59,529 nt of DNA. Origin: JARRQB01 sp965368585. Its GTDB lineage: Bacteria; Pseudomonadota; Gammaproteobacteria; Chromatiales; Chromatiaceae. Shown piece by piece: positions 51,674 to 59,529 of this stretch. How positions within the stretch are numbered: position 1 is the first letter of the stretch; every line of letters starts with the position of its first letter. The stretch lies in NCBI GenBank assembly GCA_965368585.1, contig CBDUNM010000013.1, positions 1 through 59,529 of the forward strand, read 5' to 3'. The notes beneath the pieces are model-generated. The model saw only the letters and a program-made list of their open reading frames with translations. It searched no databases and was not told where the DNA came from. The position numbers and the translations under genes are program-made.

Positions 51674-52786
51674 ATGTTCAAGTACGCCCACGTAATCGAC
51701 GACGACTGGCGCGACGCCTGCAACGGCCTCGCGTCGCGGCTCGGGACGATCCCCAAGCCCGGTTCACTGGGCTTCGTGTACGCCCACCACGCATTCGCCA
51801 ACGACATGAACCGCATCGTCGCTCACCTGCGCGCCGCCACGGCTGTCGAACACTGGGTCGGCACGCTCGGACTCGGTGTGTGCAGCACCAACCTGGAAGT
51901 CTACGACGAACCCTCGATCGCCGTGCTGGTGACGGACATCCCCGAGACTGACTTCCAGATCCTTCCATCGGCCGAAAAAGACCTCGCCGACACGGCCGCC
52001 GAACGTCAGGTTCGGCGCGGTAAAATGGACGCCCGCTTCGCCATCGTGCACGGTGATCCGCGCAACCAGCACATCGCCGAAGTCATCGACGCGCTGGCGC
52101 ACTCCATGGCGGAGGGTTACCTGGTGGGCGGCCTGACGTCTTCGGAACACGACCAGGTTCAGCTCGCCGATAAAGCCACGGAGGGCGGTCTGTCGGGCGT
52201 GCTGCTCTCGAGCGCGGTGCCACTCGCCACCGGATTGTCCCAAGGCTGCACGCTGATCGGCAGCAAGCACAAGATCACATCGTGCCAGCGCAATATCCTC
52301 GTGGAACTCGACGGCAACCCAGCCCTCGAGGTCTTCAAGAAGGACATTGGAGAGGTCCTGGCTCGCGACCTGAAACGCATCAGTGGCTATATATTCGCGG
52401 CACTCCCGGTTTCCGGCTCCGATACGGGCGACTACCTGGTCCGCAACATCATCGGCATCGACCCCGATCAGAACCTGATCGGCATTGGGGACCTGCTCGA
52501 ACCAGGCACCACCCTACAGTTCGCCAAACGCGATGCGCAAACGGCCAGACTTGACTTGACCCGGATGGTCGAAAAGCTCGTCAAACGCTTGCCGGGGCCG
52601 CCCAAAGGTGCGCTCTATCACACCTGCCTCGGGCGCGGACGTAATTTATTCGGGGACGATTCGGACGAACTGAAACTGATCGGCGAACGCTTGCCCGGCG
52701 TGCCGCTGATCGGCTTTTACGCCAACGGCGAAATCTCGCACAACCGCCTCTACGGCTACACCGGCGTGCTCACCGTTTTCTGCTGA
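51674..52786 (+). CDS. FIST domain sensory protein
   Basis: The 370-residue product (ATG at 51674) has a FIST N domain (about 20-210, with GFVYAHHAFANDMNRIVAHL, GTLGLGVCST and YLVGGLTSS) and a FIST C domain (about 220-365, ending IGFYANGEISHNRLYGYTGVL). FIST domains are predicted to bind small ligands, perhaps amino acids, and are often fused to signalling modules. This one is stand-alone and soluble. The link to prk is by position only. dxs converges on it from the right. Confidence 0.88.
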   Translation: MFKYAHVIDDDWRDACNGLASRLGTIPKPGSLGFVYAHHAFANDMNRIVAHLRAATAVEHWVGTLGLGVCSTNLEVYDEPSIAVLVTDIPETDFQILPSAEKDLADTAAERQVRRGKMDARFAIVHGDPRNQHIAEVIDALAHSMAEGYLVGGLTSSEHDQVQLADKATEGGLSGVLLSSAVPLATGLSQGCTLIGSKHKITSCQRNILVELDGNPALEVFKKDIGEVLARDLKRISGYIFAALPVSGSDTGDYLVRNIIGIDPDQNLIGIGDLLEPGTTLQFAKRDAQTARLDLTRMVEKLVKRLPGPPKGALYHTCLGRGRNLFGDDSDELKLIGERLPGVPLIGFYANGEISHNRLYGYTGVLTVFC

Positions 52787-52939
52787 ACCCAGGCATCCGA
52801 GCAAAACTTCAACGGCGCAACGCGCTGCGCAATGCTGGGGGGCTTCCGCTAACGGGGCTGGAACCCGCCTGCCAGATGCACGACACAAGTGAAACTAGGG
52901 TGTTAAACGACAGCAGCCGACGCCCGAGCCGCGGCCGCC

Positions 52940-54844
52940 TCAGCGCACCGCGAACTGGCTGCCCACATCCGGGTCGAGGCGCCGCAGGGCAATCTGCACC
53001 CGACGCAGGACGCCAGGACAATCCAACTCGGCATCGGCCAGTTGCTCCGCCTGCGTCGCCTGTTCGATGTAGCGGTCAGGCAAACCCAGATTGAGAATCG
53101 ACGGCGTCTGCCCGTTGGCGGACAGGCATTCGTTCACCCCGGACCCGGCCCCGCCAGCCACGACGTTTTCCTCCAGCGTCACCAACAAGGCATGGTCGGC
53201 GGCGAGGTCCAATACCAGGGACTCGTCGAGCGGCTTGACGAACCGCATATTGGCGACCGTCGCATCCAGTTCCTCGCCCACCGATCTGGCCACTGCCAGC
53301 ATCGAACCGAAAGCGAGCAACGCCACGCCGCGCCCCTTGCGGACCACTTCACCCCGCCCCCAGGGCAGCGACTGCAGCGACTGTTCCGGGGCGACACCCG
53401 GGCCCTTACCGCGCGGGTAACGCACGAGCACCGGCCCGGTATGCAGGTAGGCCGTTTGCAGCAGCCGTCGGCACTCCGCTTCATCGGCGGGAGCAATCAC
53501 CGACATGTTGGGCACGCTGCGCGCGTAACTGAGATCGAAACTGCCCGCGTGCGTGGCGCCGTCCGCGCCGACCGGACCGGCCCGATCGACCGCAAAGGTT
53601 ACGTCCAGGTCCTGCAGGGCCACATCGTGGATCAACTGATCGTAGGCACGCTGCAGAAAGGTCGAATAGATGGCCACCACCGGCTTCAATTCCTCGCAGG
53701 CCATTCCCGCCGCCAGCGTCACGGCATGCTGTTCGGCAATGCCGACGTCGAAGTACCGATCGGGGTACTGATCGGCAAATCGCACCAGGCCCGATCCTTC
53801 GCACATCGCCGGGGTGATCGCCATCACCCGATCGTCCTGCGCCGCCACGTCGCAGAGCCAGTCCGAAAATACCGCCGTGTAGCTTTTACCACCGCCGGAC
53901 TTTTCCATTTTTCCGGTATTGGGATTGAACGGCGTGACGCCGTGATACACACAGGGATCACCCTCGGCCGGCGCATAACCGCGCCCTTTCTGCGTGACCA
54001 CGTGCAGGAATCGCGGCCCCCGCATCGCCTTCATGTTACGCAGGGTTGAAACCAGCAACGGCAGATCGTGGCCGTCGATGGGGCCGATGTAGTTAAACCC
54101 CAGTTCCTCGAACAGGGTCCCCGGCATGACCATCCCTTTCATGTGCTCCTCGCAACGATGCACCAGATCACTGATGCCCGGCATGCCCTTGAGCACCTGC
54201 TTCCCGCCTTCGCGGAAGCTGTTGTAGAACTTGCTGGAGAGCACCCGGGCGAGGTAGTGACTGATGGCGCCGACCGGCTGCGAGATTGACATATCGTTAT
54301 CGTTCAGGATGACTAGCAGGTCCATCTCCAGCGCACCGCCATGATTCAGTGCTTCGAACGCCATCCCCGCGGACAACGCGCCGTCACCGATCACGGCGAT
54401 GTGTTCGCGCCGCACCCCCTGGGCGTTGGCGGCAATCGCCATGCCGAGCGCGGCACTGATGGAAGTGCTCGAATGCCCGGCGCCGAAGGGGTCGTATATG
54501 GATTCGTCGCGCTTCAGAAAACCGGATAGTCCGTCCTTCTTGCGCAAACTCCCCATCCGGTCGCGGCGACCGGTCAGGATCTTGTGCGGGTAAGCCTGGT
54601 GTCCGACGTCCCAGATCAGACGATCCGAGGGGGTGTTGAAGACGTAATGCAGGGCAACCGTGAGTTCGACGACTCCCAGGCCCGCGGCCAGGTGACCACC
54701 GGTGCGCGATACGCTGTCGACGAGAAATGCGCGCACTTCTTCGGCCAGACGAGGCAGTTGATCGGGCGCCAGCTGCCTGAGGTCAGCCGGTACTTCAACC
54801 TGTGCCAGCAGGCTACCTATGATGGGGCGTTCGTTGTCGCGCAT
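52940..54844 (-). CDS. dxs: 1-deoxy-D-xylulose-5-phosphate synthase
   Basis: Dxs condenses pyruvate and glyceraldehyde 3-phosphate, the first step of the MEP isoprenoid pathway. The ATG at 54844 gives 634 residues. It has WDVGHQAYPHKILTGR, the thiamine diphosphate motif GDGALSAGMAFEALN, GPIDGHDL, the catalytic glutamate in GIAEQHAVTLAAG, and DRAGPVGADGATHAG. It supplies precursors for quinones, undecaprenyl phosphate (used by mraY and the GT2 enzyme here) and carotenoids if present. Confidence 0.97.
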   Translation of the reverse strand: MRDNERPIIGSLLAQVEVPADLRQLAPDQLPRLAEEVRAFLVDSVSRTGGHLAAGLGVVELTVALHYVFNTPSDRLIWDVGHQAYPHKILTGRRDRMGSLRKKDGLSGFLKRDESIYDPFGAGHSSTSISAALGMAIAANAQGVRREHIAVIGDGALSAGMAFEALNHGGALEMDLLVILNDNDMSISQPVGAISHYLARVLSSKFYNSFREGGKQVLKGMPGISDLVHRCEEHMKGMVMPGTLFEELGFNYIGPIDGHDLPLLVSTLRNMKAMRGPRFLHVVTQKGRGYAPAEGDPCVYHGVTPFNPNTGKMEKSGGGKSYTAVFSDWLCDVAAQDDRVMAITPAMCEGSGLVRFADQYPDRYFDVGIAEQHAVTLAAGMACEELKPVVAIYSTFLQRAYDQLIHDVALQDLDVTFAVDRAGPVGADGATHAGSFDLSYARSVPNMSVIAPADEAECRRLLQTAYLHTGPVLVRYPRGKGPGVAPEQSLQSLPWGRGEVVRKGRGVALLAFGSMLAVARSVGEELDATVANMRFVKPLDESLVLDLAADHALLVTLEENVVAGGAGSGVNECLSANGQTPSILNLGLPDRYIEQATQAEQLADAELDCPGVLRRVQIALRRLDPDVGSQFAVR

Positions 54845-54882
54845 GACAAATCCGGTCGCAAAACACGCTGGGTAAAAGCGTA

Positions 54883-54910
54883 ATACTAACCCAATTGTGC
54901 GGCGCAACAA
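54883..54910 (-). promoter_or_regulatory. Possible dxs promoter
   Basis: Minus strand: TTGTTG (54910-54905), a 16-base spacer, and TAGTAT (54888-54883), about 39 bases before the dxs ATG. Moderate match. Confidence 0.45.
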
Positions 54911-55023
54911 GGCTCAATGTTAGGGTTTTTACGTGGATTCGGGTTGCCGCCCTGACAATCCGGTTGCGAATCCGGCTCTGAACCGGTGAAAAAACGACGC
55001 CTCACCGATGCCGGACGATACCC

Positions 55024-55066
55024 GATCGGCCGCGATTCGCGGCCGATCCCTGCTATTATCCGCAGG
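55024..55066. repeat. Perfect inverted repeat in the dxs-plsC divergent gap
   Basis: The divergent gap (54845-55159, 315 bases) has no gene. GATCGGCCGCG (55024-55034) and CGCGGCCGATC (55038-55048) are perfect arms around ATT. A second small stem, CCTGC/GCAGG (55049-55053, 55062-55066), surrounds TATTAT, a possible -10 for plsC. It could be an operator shared by the two genes or a leader hairpin. Confidence 0.5.
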
Positions 55067-55159
55067 GCTCCGGTCCCGGTCGATGTCAGCCCGTGCGGCC
55101 AGGTCTACCGGCGCCTCGGTTTTGTAGTGCGCAGGCAGTAGTTGCGGGAACGGAAATCT

Positions 55160-55945
55160 GTGGATAGTAGAAGTAAGGTAATAGCTTGGGCACGGGCGGC
55201 ATGGCGTATCCTGCAGATAATCGCGCACCTGCTGTTGGGTGTCCTGTTGGCTGTCGTGGCCAGTCGACGCGATCGTCGCTCCGGGGCATTGCGCCTCCGG
55301 CCTCAAGTGACCTGCTGGTGGCACCAACGGCTGTTACGCATTCTGCGGGTCGAAGTCGAGGCGTTCGGCCGCCGCCCCACTGCCCCGGCACTGATCGTTG
55401 CCAATCACGTTTCCTGGATGGACATCCCCGTCATCGGCGCTCAAGTACACACCGGCTTCCTGTCGAAGCACGAGGTGCGACGCTGGCCGGTCGTCGGGTG
55501 GCTGGCAAGTGCGGCCGGCACATTGTTTATCAAACGCGGCAGCGGCCAGGCCAATGCCATTACCAAGGCCATCGCCGGACGGCTGAACGAAGCCGGTCTG
55601 TTGACCATGTTCCCGGAAGGCACGACCACCGACGGAAGCGACGTCCGTCCTTTTTTTTCCAGGTTGTTCGGCGCCGCGCTGGAAACCGGCACCTGCGTCG
55701 TACCCGTGGTGTTGCGTTATCACATCAACGGAAAACTGGACCCGATCGCCCCGTTCATCGGCGACCAGACGTTGCCGCACAACCTGTTGGGCGTGCTCAA
55801 GCGTCCGCGCAATCAAGTCAGAATCGCCTTTGGCGACCCGATCGACATCCACGGAATGAACCGGAAAAGCGCCGCCGATCGCGCCCGCCGGGTGATTCAC
55901 GAAGCGCTGGGCAGCCCACCCATCTCCGACCCGCCGCGTATCTGA
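55160..55945 (+). CDS. 1-acyl-sn-glycerol-3-phosphate acyltransferase (PlsC family)
   Basis: A lysophosphatidic-acid-acyltransferase-type protein of 261 residues from the GTG at 55160 (a TTG at 55142 is an alternative). It has an N-terminal membrane helix (ILQIIAHLLLGVLLAVVA), the acyltransferase motif NHVSWMD (HxxxxD), FIKRGSG, and FPEGTTTDG. It acts in phospholipid synthesis at the inner membrane, or it could acylate another lipid such as an ornithine or lyso lipid. It is the only plsC-like gene seen here. Confidence 0.88.
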   Translation: MDSRSKVIAWARAAWRILQIIAHLLLGVLLAVVASRRDRRSGALRLRPQVTCWWHQRLLRILRVEVEAFGRRPTAPALIVANHVSWMDIPVIGAQVHTGFLSKHEVRRWPVVGWLASAAGTLFIKRGSGQANAITKAIAGRLNEAGLLTMFPEGTTTDGSDVRPFFSRLFGAALETGTCVVPVVLRYHINGKLDPIAPFIGDQTLPHNLLGVLKRPRNQVRIAFGDPIDIHGMNRKSAADRARRVIHEALGSPPISDPPRI

Positions 55946-56008
55946 AACGCCTGCGTTTACGCATCCGCGCAGGACGCATGGCACCGCCGGTAGGTTTACA
56001 ATCGACGC

Positions 56009-57106
56009 ATGAATGCACCTCGCATCCGGGACTACCTGATCGTCGGACAGGGCATGGCGGGCAGCCTGTTGGGATGGATTCTGTTGCAGCGCGGACACCG
56101 GGTATTGATCGTCGACGACGGTCACCGTACCGCCGCCTCCATGGCCGCCGCCGGACTGGTCAATCCGCTGGCCGGCTTGAGATTTTCCCGACCGCCCGAC
56201 GTCGACCGCTGGCTGAGCGCCGCCCGGGCGCTGTACCGCGAACTGGGGTCGGCTTTCGAGCGGCAGTATTTCCACGAAATCGGCATGGTGCGCGTGTTCC
56301 GCTCCACAGAACAGATCCGGTTTTGGGAAAAACGTGCCGCAGAGGCCGCTGCCATGCCTTTGCTCGGCGAACGCTTTGCCGCGCACGCCAGCGGGCAATC
56401 GATCCGGGCGCCTTACGGCGGTTTTCGTCAACGGCAAACCGGCTATCTCGACGTGCGGGCGCTGCTCGACGACTTGCGCCGACGCTTTCGCGAGGACGGC
56501 AATTGGGTGCGTGCGACCCTCGACTATTCGCAACTCGATCCCGAAACGGGCGAACTGAAACAACTTCGCCACGGCGCCGCCACCATCGTCTTCTGTGAAG
56601 GCTACCGCATCGCTGAGAACCCATGGTTCGGCTGGTTGCCGTTGTCTCCCGGTCGCGGCGAGGTACTTACCTTCGACTCGGACCAAGTGTTACCGGATGA
56701 AATTATCAATGGGGCGCATTGGTTGATTCCGCTGGCCGATGGACGCTACCGGGTCGGATCGACCTACGACCGTCGGCATTTGGAAGCAGGCACCACGGCA
56801 GCCGGGCGGGATCAGATCCTGCACGGACTGACCCAGCTGCTGGGACGGAACATAGCGCTCGAACTCGACGCGCATCACAGCGGGATCCGCCCGGGCACCC
56901 GCGATCGCCACCCGTTTCTGGGCCGCCACGCGAATCTGCCCATGCTCGCGGTGTTCAACGGATTTGGCGCCAGGGGCACCTTGACCATACCCTGGTACGC
57001 GCGACGCTTCGCCGATTACCTGGATCACGCCCGCCCCTTGCCCCCCGAAGCCGATATTCGGCGATTCGCCAATGCGATTGACCGCCCTCGCGCACGAGTA
57101 TCTTAG
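56009..57106 (+). CDS. FAD-dependent oxidoreductase, DAO family
   Basis: The 365-residue product has the dinucleotide motif YLIVGQGMAGSLLGWIL at the N-terminus with VLIVDDGHR following, and a DAO-family C-terminal half (RYRVGSTYDRRHLE, GIRPGTRDRHPFLGRH, NGFGARGTLTIPWYARRFAD). The substrate is unknown. It resembles the oxidoreductase domain of MnmC, and the next gene is an MnmM-like tRNA methyltransferase, so a role in tRNA wobble-uridine modification is possible but not shown. It overlaps that gene by 35 bases. Confidence 0.8.
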   Translation: MNAPRIRDYLIVGQGMAGSLLGWILLQRGHRVLIVDDGHRTAASMAAAGLVNPLAGLRFSRPPDVDRWLSAARALYRELGSAFERQYFHEIGMVRVFRSTEQIRFWEKRAAEAAAMPLLGERFAAHASGQSIRAPYGGFRQRQTGYLDVRALLDDLRRRFREDGNWVRATLDYSQLDPETGELKQLRHGAATIVFCEGYRIAENPWFGWLPLSPGRGEVLTFDSDQVLPDEIINGAHWLIPLADGRYRVGSTYDRRHLEAGTTAAGRDQILHGLTQLLGRNIALELDAHHSGIRPGTRDRHPFLGRHANLPMLAVFNGFGARGTLTIPWYARRFADYLDHARPLPPEADIRRFANAIDRPRARVS

Positions 57107-57632
57107 CGGCGCCATTCGGCGCGGTGACCTGGTCATCGACGCCACCGCGGGTAACGGACACGATACCTGCTTTCTTGCGCAAAGGGTGGGAGCGGAGGGC
57201 CGGGTGTTCGCGTTCGACGTGCAACGGGCGGCGCTGCACACCACAAGCACCCGACTCGCCGCAAAGCAGCTGACAAAGCGCGTCACCCTGGTGCGCGCCG
57301 GTCACGAAACACTGGCGAAGCACTTGCCCGCGGGTGCCCGCGGCACCGTCGCCGCCGTCACCTTCAATCTTGGATACCTGCCCGGAAGTGACAAACGTCT
57401 GACCACCCAACCGGCGACCACGCTCAAGGCGCTCGATCAGACGCTGTCCCTACTCAGATTGGGCGGCATCGTGACACTGTTGGTCTACGTCGGACACCGG
57501 GACGGGGCGGCAGAATACCGGGCCGTATCCAACTGGCTGAACGAACACACCGGGGGGAGGTTTGCGCTGACGTCGCACCGCGGCGCAGCGGAGCATTCGC
57601 CGGTACTGTTCGTGCTCGAAAGAAGATCGTGA
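57072..57632 (+). CDS. MnmM/YtqB-like SAM-dependent methyltransferase
   Basis: The 186-residue product has the SAM motif VIDATAGNGHDTCFLAQ and the family-specific FNLGYLPGSDK, plus the aspartate in FAFDVQRAAL. In Bacillus subtilis MnmM methylates the 5-aminomethyl-2-thiouridine wobble base of tRNA; the broader Pfam name is rRNA methylase. The start lies inside the flavoprotein gene, so the two are co-translated. Expected to be cytoplasmic. Confidence 0.85.
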   Translation: MRLTALAHEYLSGAIRRGDLVIDATAGNGHDTCFLAQRVGAEGRVFAFDVQRAALHTTSTRLAAKQLTKRVTLVRAGHETLAKHLPAGARGTVAAVTFNLGYLPGSDKRLTTQPATTLKALDQTLSLLRLGGIVTLLVYVGHRDGAAEYRAVSNWLNEHTGGRFALTSHRGAAEHSPVLFVLERRS

Positions 57633-57740
57633 GGCGGCACCCCAAGCTATCGACCGGTGCGCTTCCGGTGGTTAGCCTCACCGGCTGCAGCCGGGTCTAT
57701 CGCACGCCGGGGCGCGTCACTCCAGACCCGGCGCCAGGTT

Positions 57741-58424
57741 TCAGTCAGGCAGGCGCCGCAACTGGTAGGTGACGCTGTCCAGCGCCTGCGCATCGCCTTC
57801 CTTGAACAGCCAGCCGTCACGCAGCGGCAATTCCATCGCGCCGCGCGGCGGTATGGGTCTGACTTCCTTGATCTCGGCACTGCGGTGCGTATCTCGCTGC
57901 TGGGTAACCGCATCCTGCCGCCGACCCTCTTCCTGCCGCCCGCGCGCCGCGAACATGAACCACTCGTGGGCAATGGGTTCATCGGATTCGCAATGATAGG
58001 TCAAAGCCAAGTAGTTTCCCGGCGGCTGCACGTCGGGCTTGAGCGTAATCAAACCGTTCTCCAACGCGCCGGCCACCGGAAAAGCCGGGTAGCGCACCCA
58101 CGGCGTCTCCTGCATCCGCAGCGAACGGTCGAGAAAGGTGCCGGCCGACAACGCGCAGCTGAACCATCCGGCCGGGTGCGAGACACTGGTCGCCGGCGGC
58201 AGCCAGCGGCTGCGCCCATAGCCCAGCTCATAATGACCGTCGCGAATGCTGAATTCAATTTCACTCTCCCAAGGGATGCGCAATCCCGATGTCAGTTCCC
58301 GATCGCCGAAAACGAAGGTGTAGTGGCCGGAAATAGAAAGCTGCCAGCGGCCATCCGTCGATGCCGCTGCAGCATCGGTCAGTCCGACCATGACGCCCAG
58401 CGCCGTGATCAACAAGCTCCTCAA
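57741..58424 (-). CDS. Secreted protein of unknown function
   Basis: I do not recognise the family. The best start is the TTG at 58424: it has GGAGG 5 bases upstream and gives 227 residues with a clean signal peptide (MRSLLITALGVMVGLTDAAAAS, shown here only to residue 20 or so, with cleavage near AAA-S). The longer frame to 58523 adds a basic, arginine-rich stretch. The mature protein is beta-rich (GHYTFVFGDRELTSGLRIPW, WFSCALSAGTFL). It lies downstream of the GMC gene on the same strand. Confidence 0.6.
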   Translation of the reverse strand: MRSLLITALGVMVGLTDAAAASTDGRWQLSISGHYTFVFGDRELTSGLRIPWESEIEFSIRDGHYELGYGRSRWLPPATSVSHPAGWFSCALSAGTFLDRSLRMQETPWVRYPAFPVAGALENGLITLKPDVQPPGNYLALTYHCESDEPIAHEWFMFAARGRQEEGRRQDAVTQQRDTHRSAEIKEVRPIPPRGAMELPLRDGWLFKEGDAQALDSVTYQLRRLPD

Positions 58425-58559
58425 GGCTTCCTCCACCAAGCCGGCCGGCCGCGCCGCGCTCATCGGGCCAAAAACGCGCCCATGGCGTCGTTGGTTGTCA
58501 CTGCGAGCAGCGCGGAATGGCATGGCCTGACAATGACAAGTCCTCCGGTCGCGCTATAG

Positions 58560-58595
58560 CCACGCAGCTACCCGATTCCTCGGGTAGCTGCGTGG
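58560..58595. repeat. Perfect 16-base-pair hairpin between the GMC gene and the secreted unknown
   Basis: CCACGCAGCTACCCGA (58560-58575) and TCGGGTAGCTGCGTGG (58580-58595) are perfect arms around TTCC. No T-run follows on either strand. It may act as a transcript-end stabiliser or a weak terminator for the GMC gene, which ends 33 bases upstream on the minus strand, or be one copy of a dispersed repeat. Confidence 0.7.
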
Positions 58596-58628
58596 TTCTG
58601 CCAGCGCAGCGGTCGACGGTGCAAAATA

Positions 58629-59528
58629 TCACGCCGACTTCGCCCCGCCCAGTTGCGCGACGATCCGGTCGGCAACTCGAAAGGCGTTGGCGTAGATGGT
58701 CCAGGTGTAGGGCACCGATCCGCCCGTCGGCATGAAACTGCCGTCGGAGACGAACAGATTGTCCACCCCCCATACCCGGCACGCCTCATCCAATACCGAC
58801 TGCCGCGGGTCGGTACCGAATCGACACCCGCCGGCGACCAGGTTGGGCGGCGGCGAACCGGAGACACTCGAACTCACCCAGTCGGCGTCCATTTCGCGCA
58901 ACACTCGCTCACCACGCGCCGCGAGGTAAGCACCGATCTTGAGATCGTGCGGGTGGTTGCCCACCCTCACCTTCGCCACCGGCATGCCCCAGCGGTCTTT
59001 GGTCTTGCCGTCCAGGGTGACGAAACAGTCGTCGTTCGGCAGCCAGTCGTTGAACACCTCGAACTTGATCTGACGGTCCTCGTTGAACCAGCGCTCCAGT
59101 TTGCGTTTCAGCGGCAACCCCCAGACCAAGCCGTCGTCACCCCACTTGGCGCGATTGGCCATGCCCACTGGGTTTGGGTGGCCGAACAGGAACTCGATGG
59201 TCCCGCCTTTTCGCCGGCCCGGGGCGAGATTTCGATCGTCGATGAAATACCAGTCCTGCAGCGCACGGTTGACGAACGGGCCGAGTTGACGCAGTGACTT
59301 TTGTTGCGCCGGTTCCAGCTTGGCGTAGGTCAGATAACCGCTCCCGCTGCCGCCGGCCGAAAACACCAGGTTGCGCCCCAGCTGCCCGGTGTTGTTGCCC
59401 AGGCCCAGCGGGTGCTTGGCGCCAGTACTGTGACGCAGCAAGCGCACCGTCTCGATCGCCTGGCAGGCGACCACATCCGTCTGCGCAGACACCCGTTTCG
59501 GGCTGGCGTCGGCGTCCACATACTCCAC
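58629..59528 (-). CDS. GMC-family oxidoreductase, C-terminal part
   Basis: The frame is open to the right edge, so the N-terminal FAD-binding part is missing; 299 residues are visible. The C-terminal GMC domain is clear: ACQAIETVRLLRHS, NTGQLGRNLVFSAGGSG, and near the end VDNLFVSDGSFMPTGGSVPY followed by TIYANAFRVADRIV. It matches the gluconate dehydrogenase/choline dehydrogenase-like branch. The usual final His-His/Asn pair is not obvious: the place of the second residue reads SVPYTWT, so activity cannot be judged from this fragment. Confidence 0.88.
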   Translation of the reverse strand: MEYVDADASPKRVSAQTDVVACQAIETVRLLRHSTGAKHPLGLGNNTGQLGRNLVFSAGGSGSGYLTYAKLEPAQQKSLRQLGPFVNRALQDWYFIDDRNLAPGRRKGGTIEFLFGHPNPVGMANRAKWGDDGLVWGLPLKRKLERWFNEDRQIKFEVFNDWLPNDDCFVTLDGKTKDRWGMPVAKVRVGNHPHDLKIGAYLAARGERVLREMDADWVSSSVSGSPPPNLVAGGCRFGTDPRQSVLDEACRVWGVDNLFVSDGSFMPTGGSVPYTWTIYANAFRVADRIVAQLGGAKSA

Positions 59529-59529
59529 T

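Noticed and set aside
57681..57694. CCGGCTGCAGCCGG palindrome between two convergent genes
   Set aside because: Short and GC-rich, likely by chance; no T-run.
1..59529. CRISPR arrays, insertion sequences, prophage, tRNA or rRNA genes
   Set aside because: No repeat-spacer pattern, transposase, integrase or tRNA-like clover-leaf sequence was noticed on either strand.

Overview
The window looks like the chromosome of a GC-rich, autotrophic gammaproteobacterium. The gene orders pilB-pilC-pilD-coaE-(zapD)-yacG, mutT/thiE-argJ-secA-M23-dciA-lpxC, the complete dcw cluster followed by rnpB, and rsmI-lpoA-yraN-diaA-dolP are all arrangements known from Pseudomonas-like and Chromatiales-like gammaproteobacteria. 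A bacterial class I phosphoribulokinase points to the Calvin-Benson cycle, so a sulfur-oxidising or purple sulfur lineage is likely. I cannot name a genus from sequence alone. No tRNA, CRISPR array, insertion sequence or phage gene was seen. This is mostly core chromosome.

Layout. 1-5360 (+): end of pilB, then pilC, pilD, coaE, zapD and yacG. 5417-9610 (-): a membrane/glycosylation group of four genes (GtrA, a polyprenyl-phosphate GT2, a small membrane-anchored protein and a large GT-C-like protein with C-terminal TPRs). 9739-17135: Nudix-ThiE fusion, argJ, secA, M23 peptidase, dciA (+) and lpxC. 17308-35000 (-): a complete dcw cell-wall/division cluster from mraZ to ftsZ, tightly overlapping, driven by a clear sigma70-type promoter over MraZ boxes, and closed by a terminator between ftsZ and lpxC. 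35255-35611 (-): RNase P RNA. 35737-36682 (+): two small heat-shock proteins behind a sigma32-like promoter. 36703-42658: rsmI (-), then lpoA, yraN, diaA, dolP and an FAD-linked oxidase (+).

43023-50358 (+): an Mrp/Mnh-type cation/proton antiporter operon of unusual composition. It has E, F, G, a separate MbhD/MbhE-like piece, B, C, three large proton-channel subunits and one small unknown membrane protein. It is followed by phosphoribulokinase with a structured leader and its own terminator, a FIST sensor-domain protein, dxs (-), plsC, a DAO-family flavoprotein, an MnmM-like methyltransferase (+), a secreted unknown (-) and the 3' end of a GMC oxidoreductase gene (-), which runs off the window.

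How the genes work together: murA-independent peptidoglycan precursor synthesis (murB-murG, mraY, ddl), septal synthesis (ftsW, ftsI, ftsL, ftsQ), the divisome core (ftsZ, ftsA, zapD) and the outer-envelope factors lpxC, lpoA and dolP make this mainly an envelope and division region. The least ordinary parts are the Mrp-like complex beside prk, the GT-C/TPR group, and several strong inverted repeats or leaders in the gaps of the last 17 kb.
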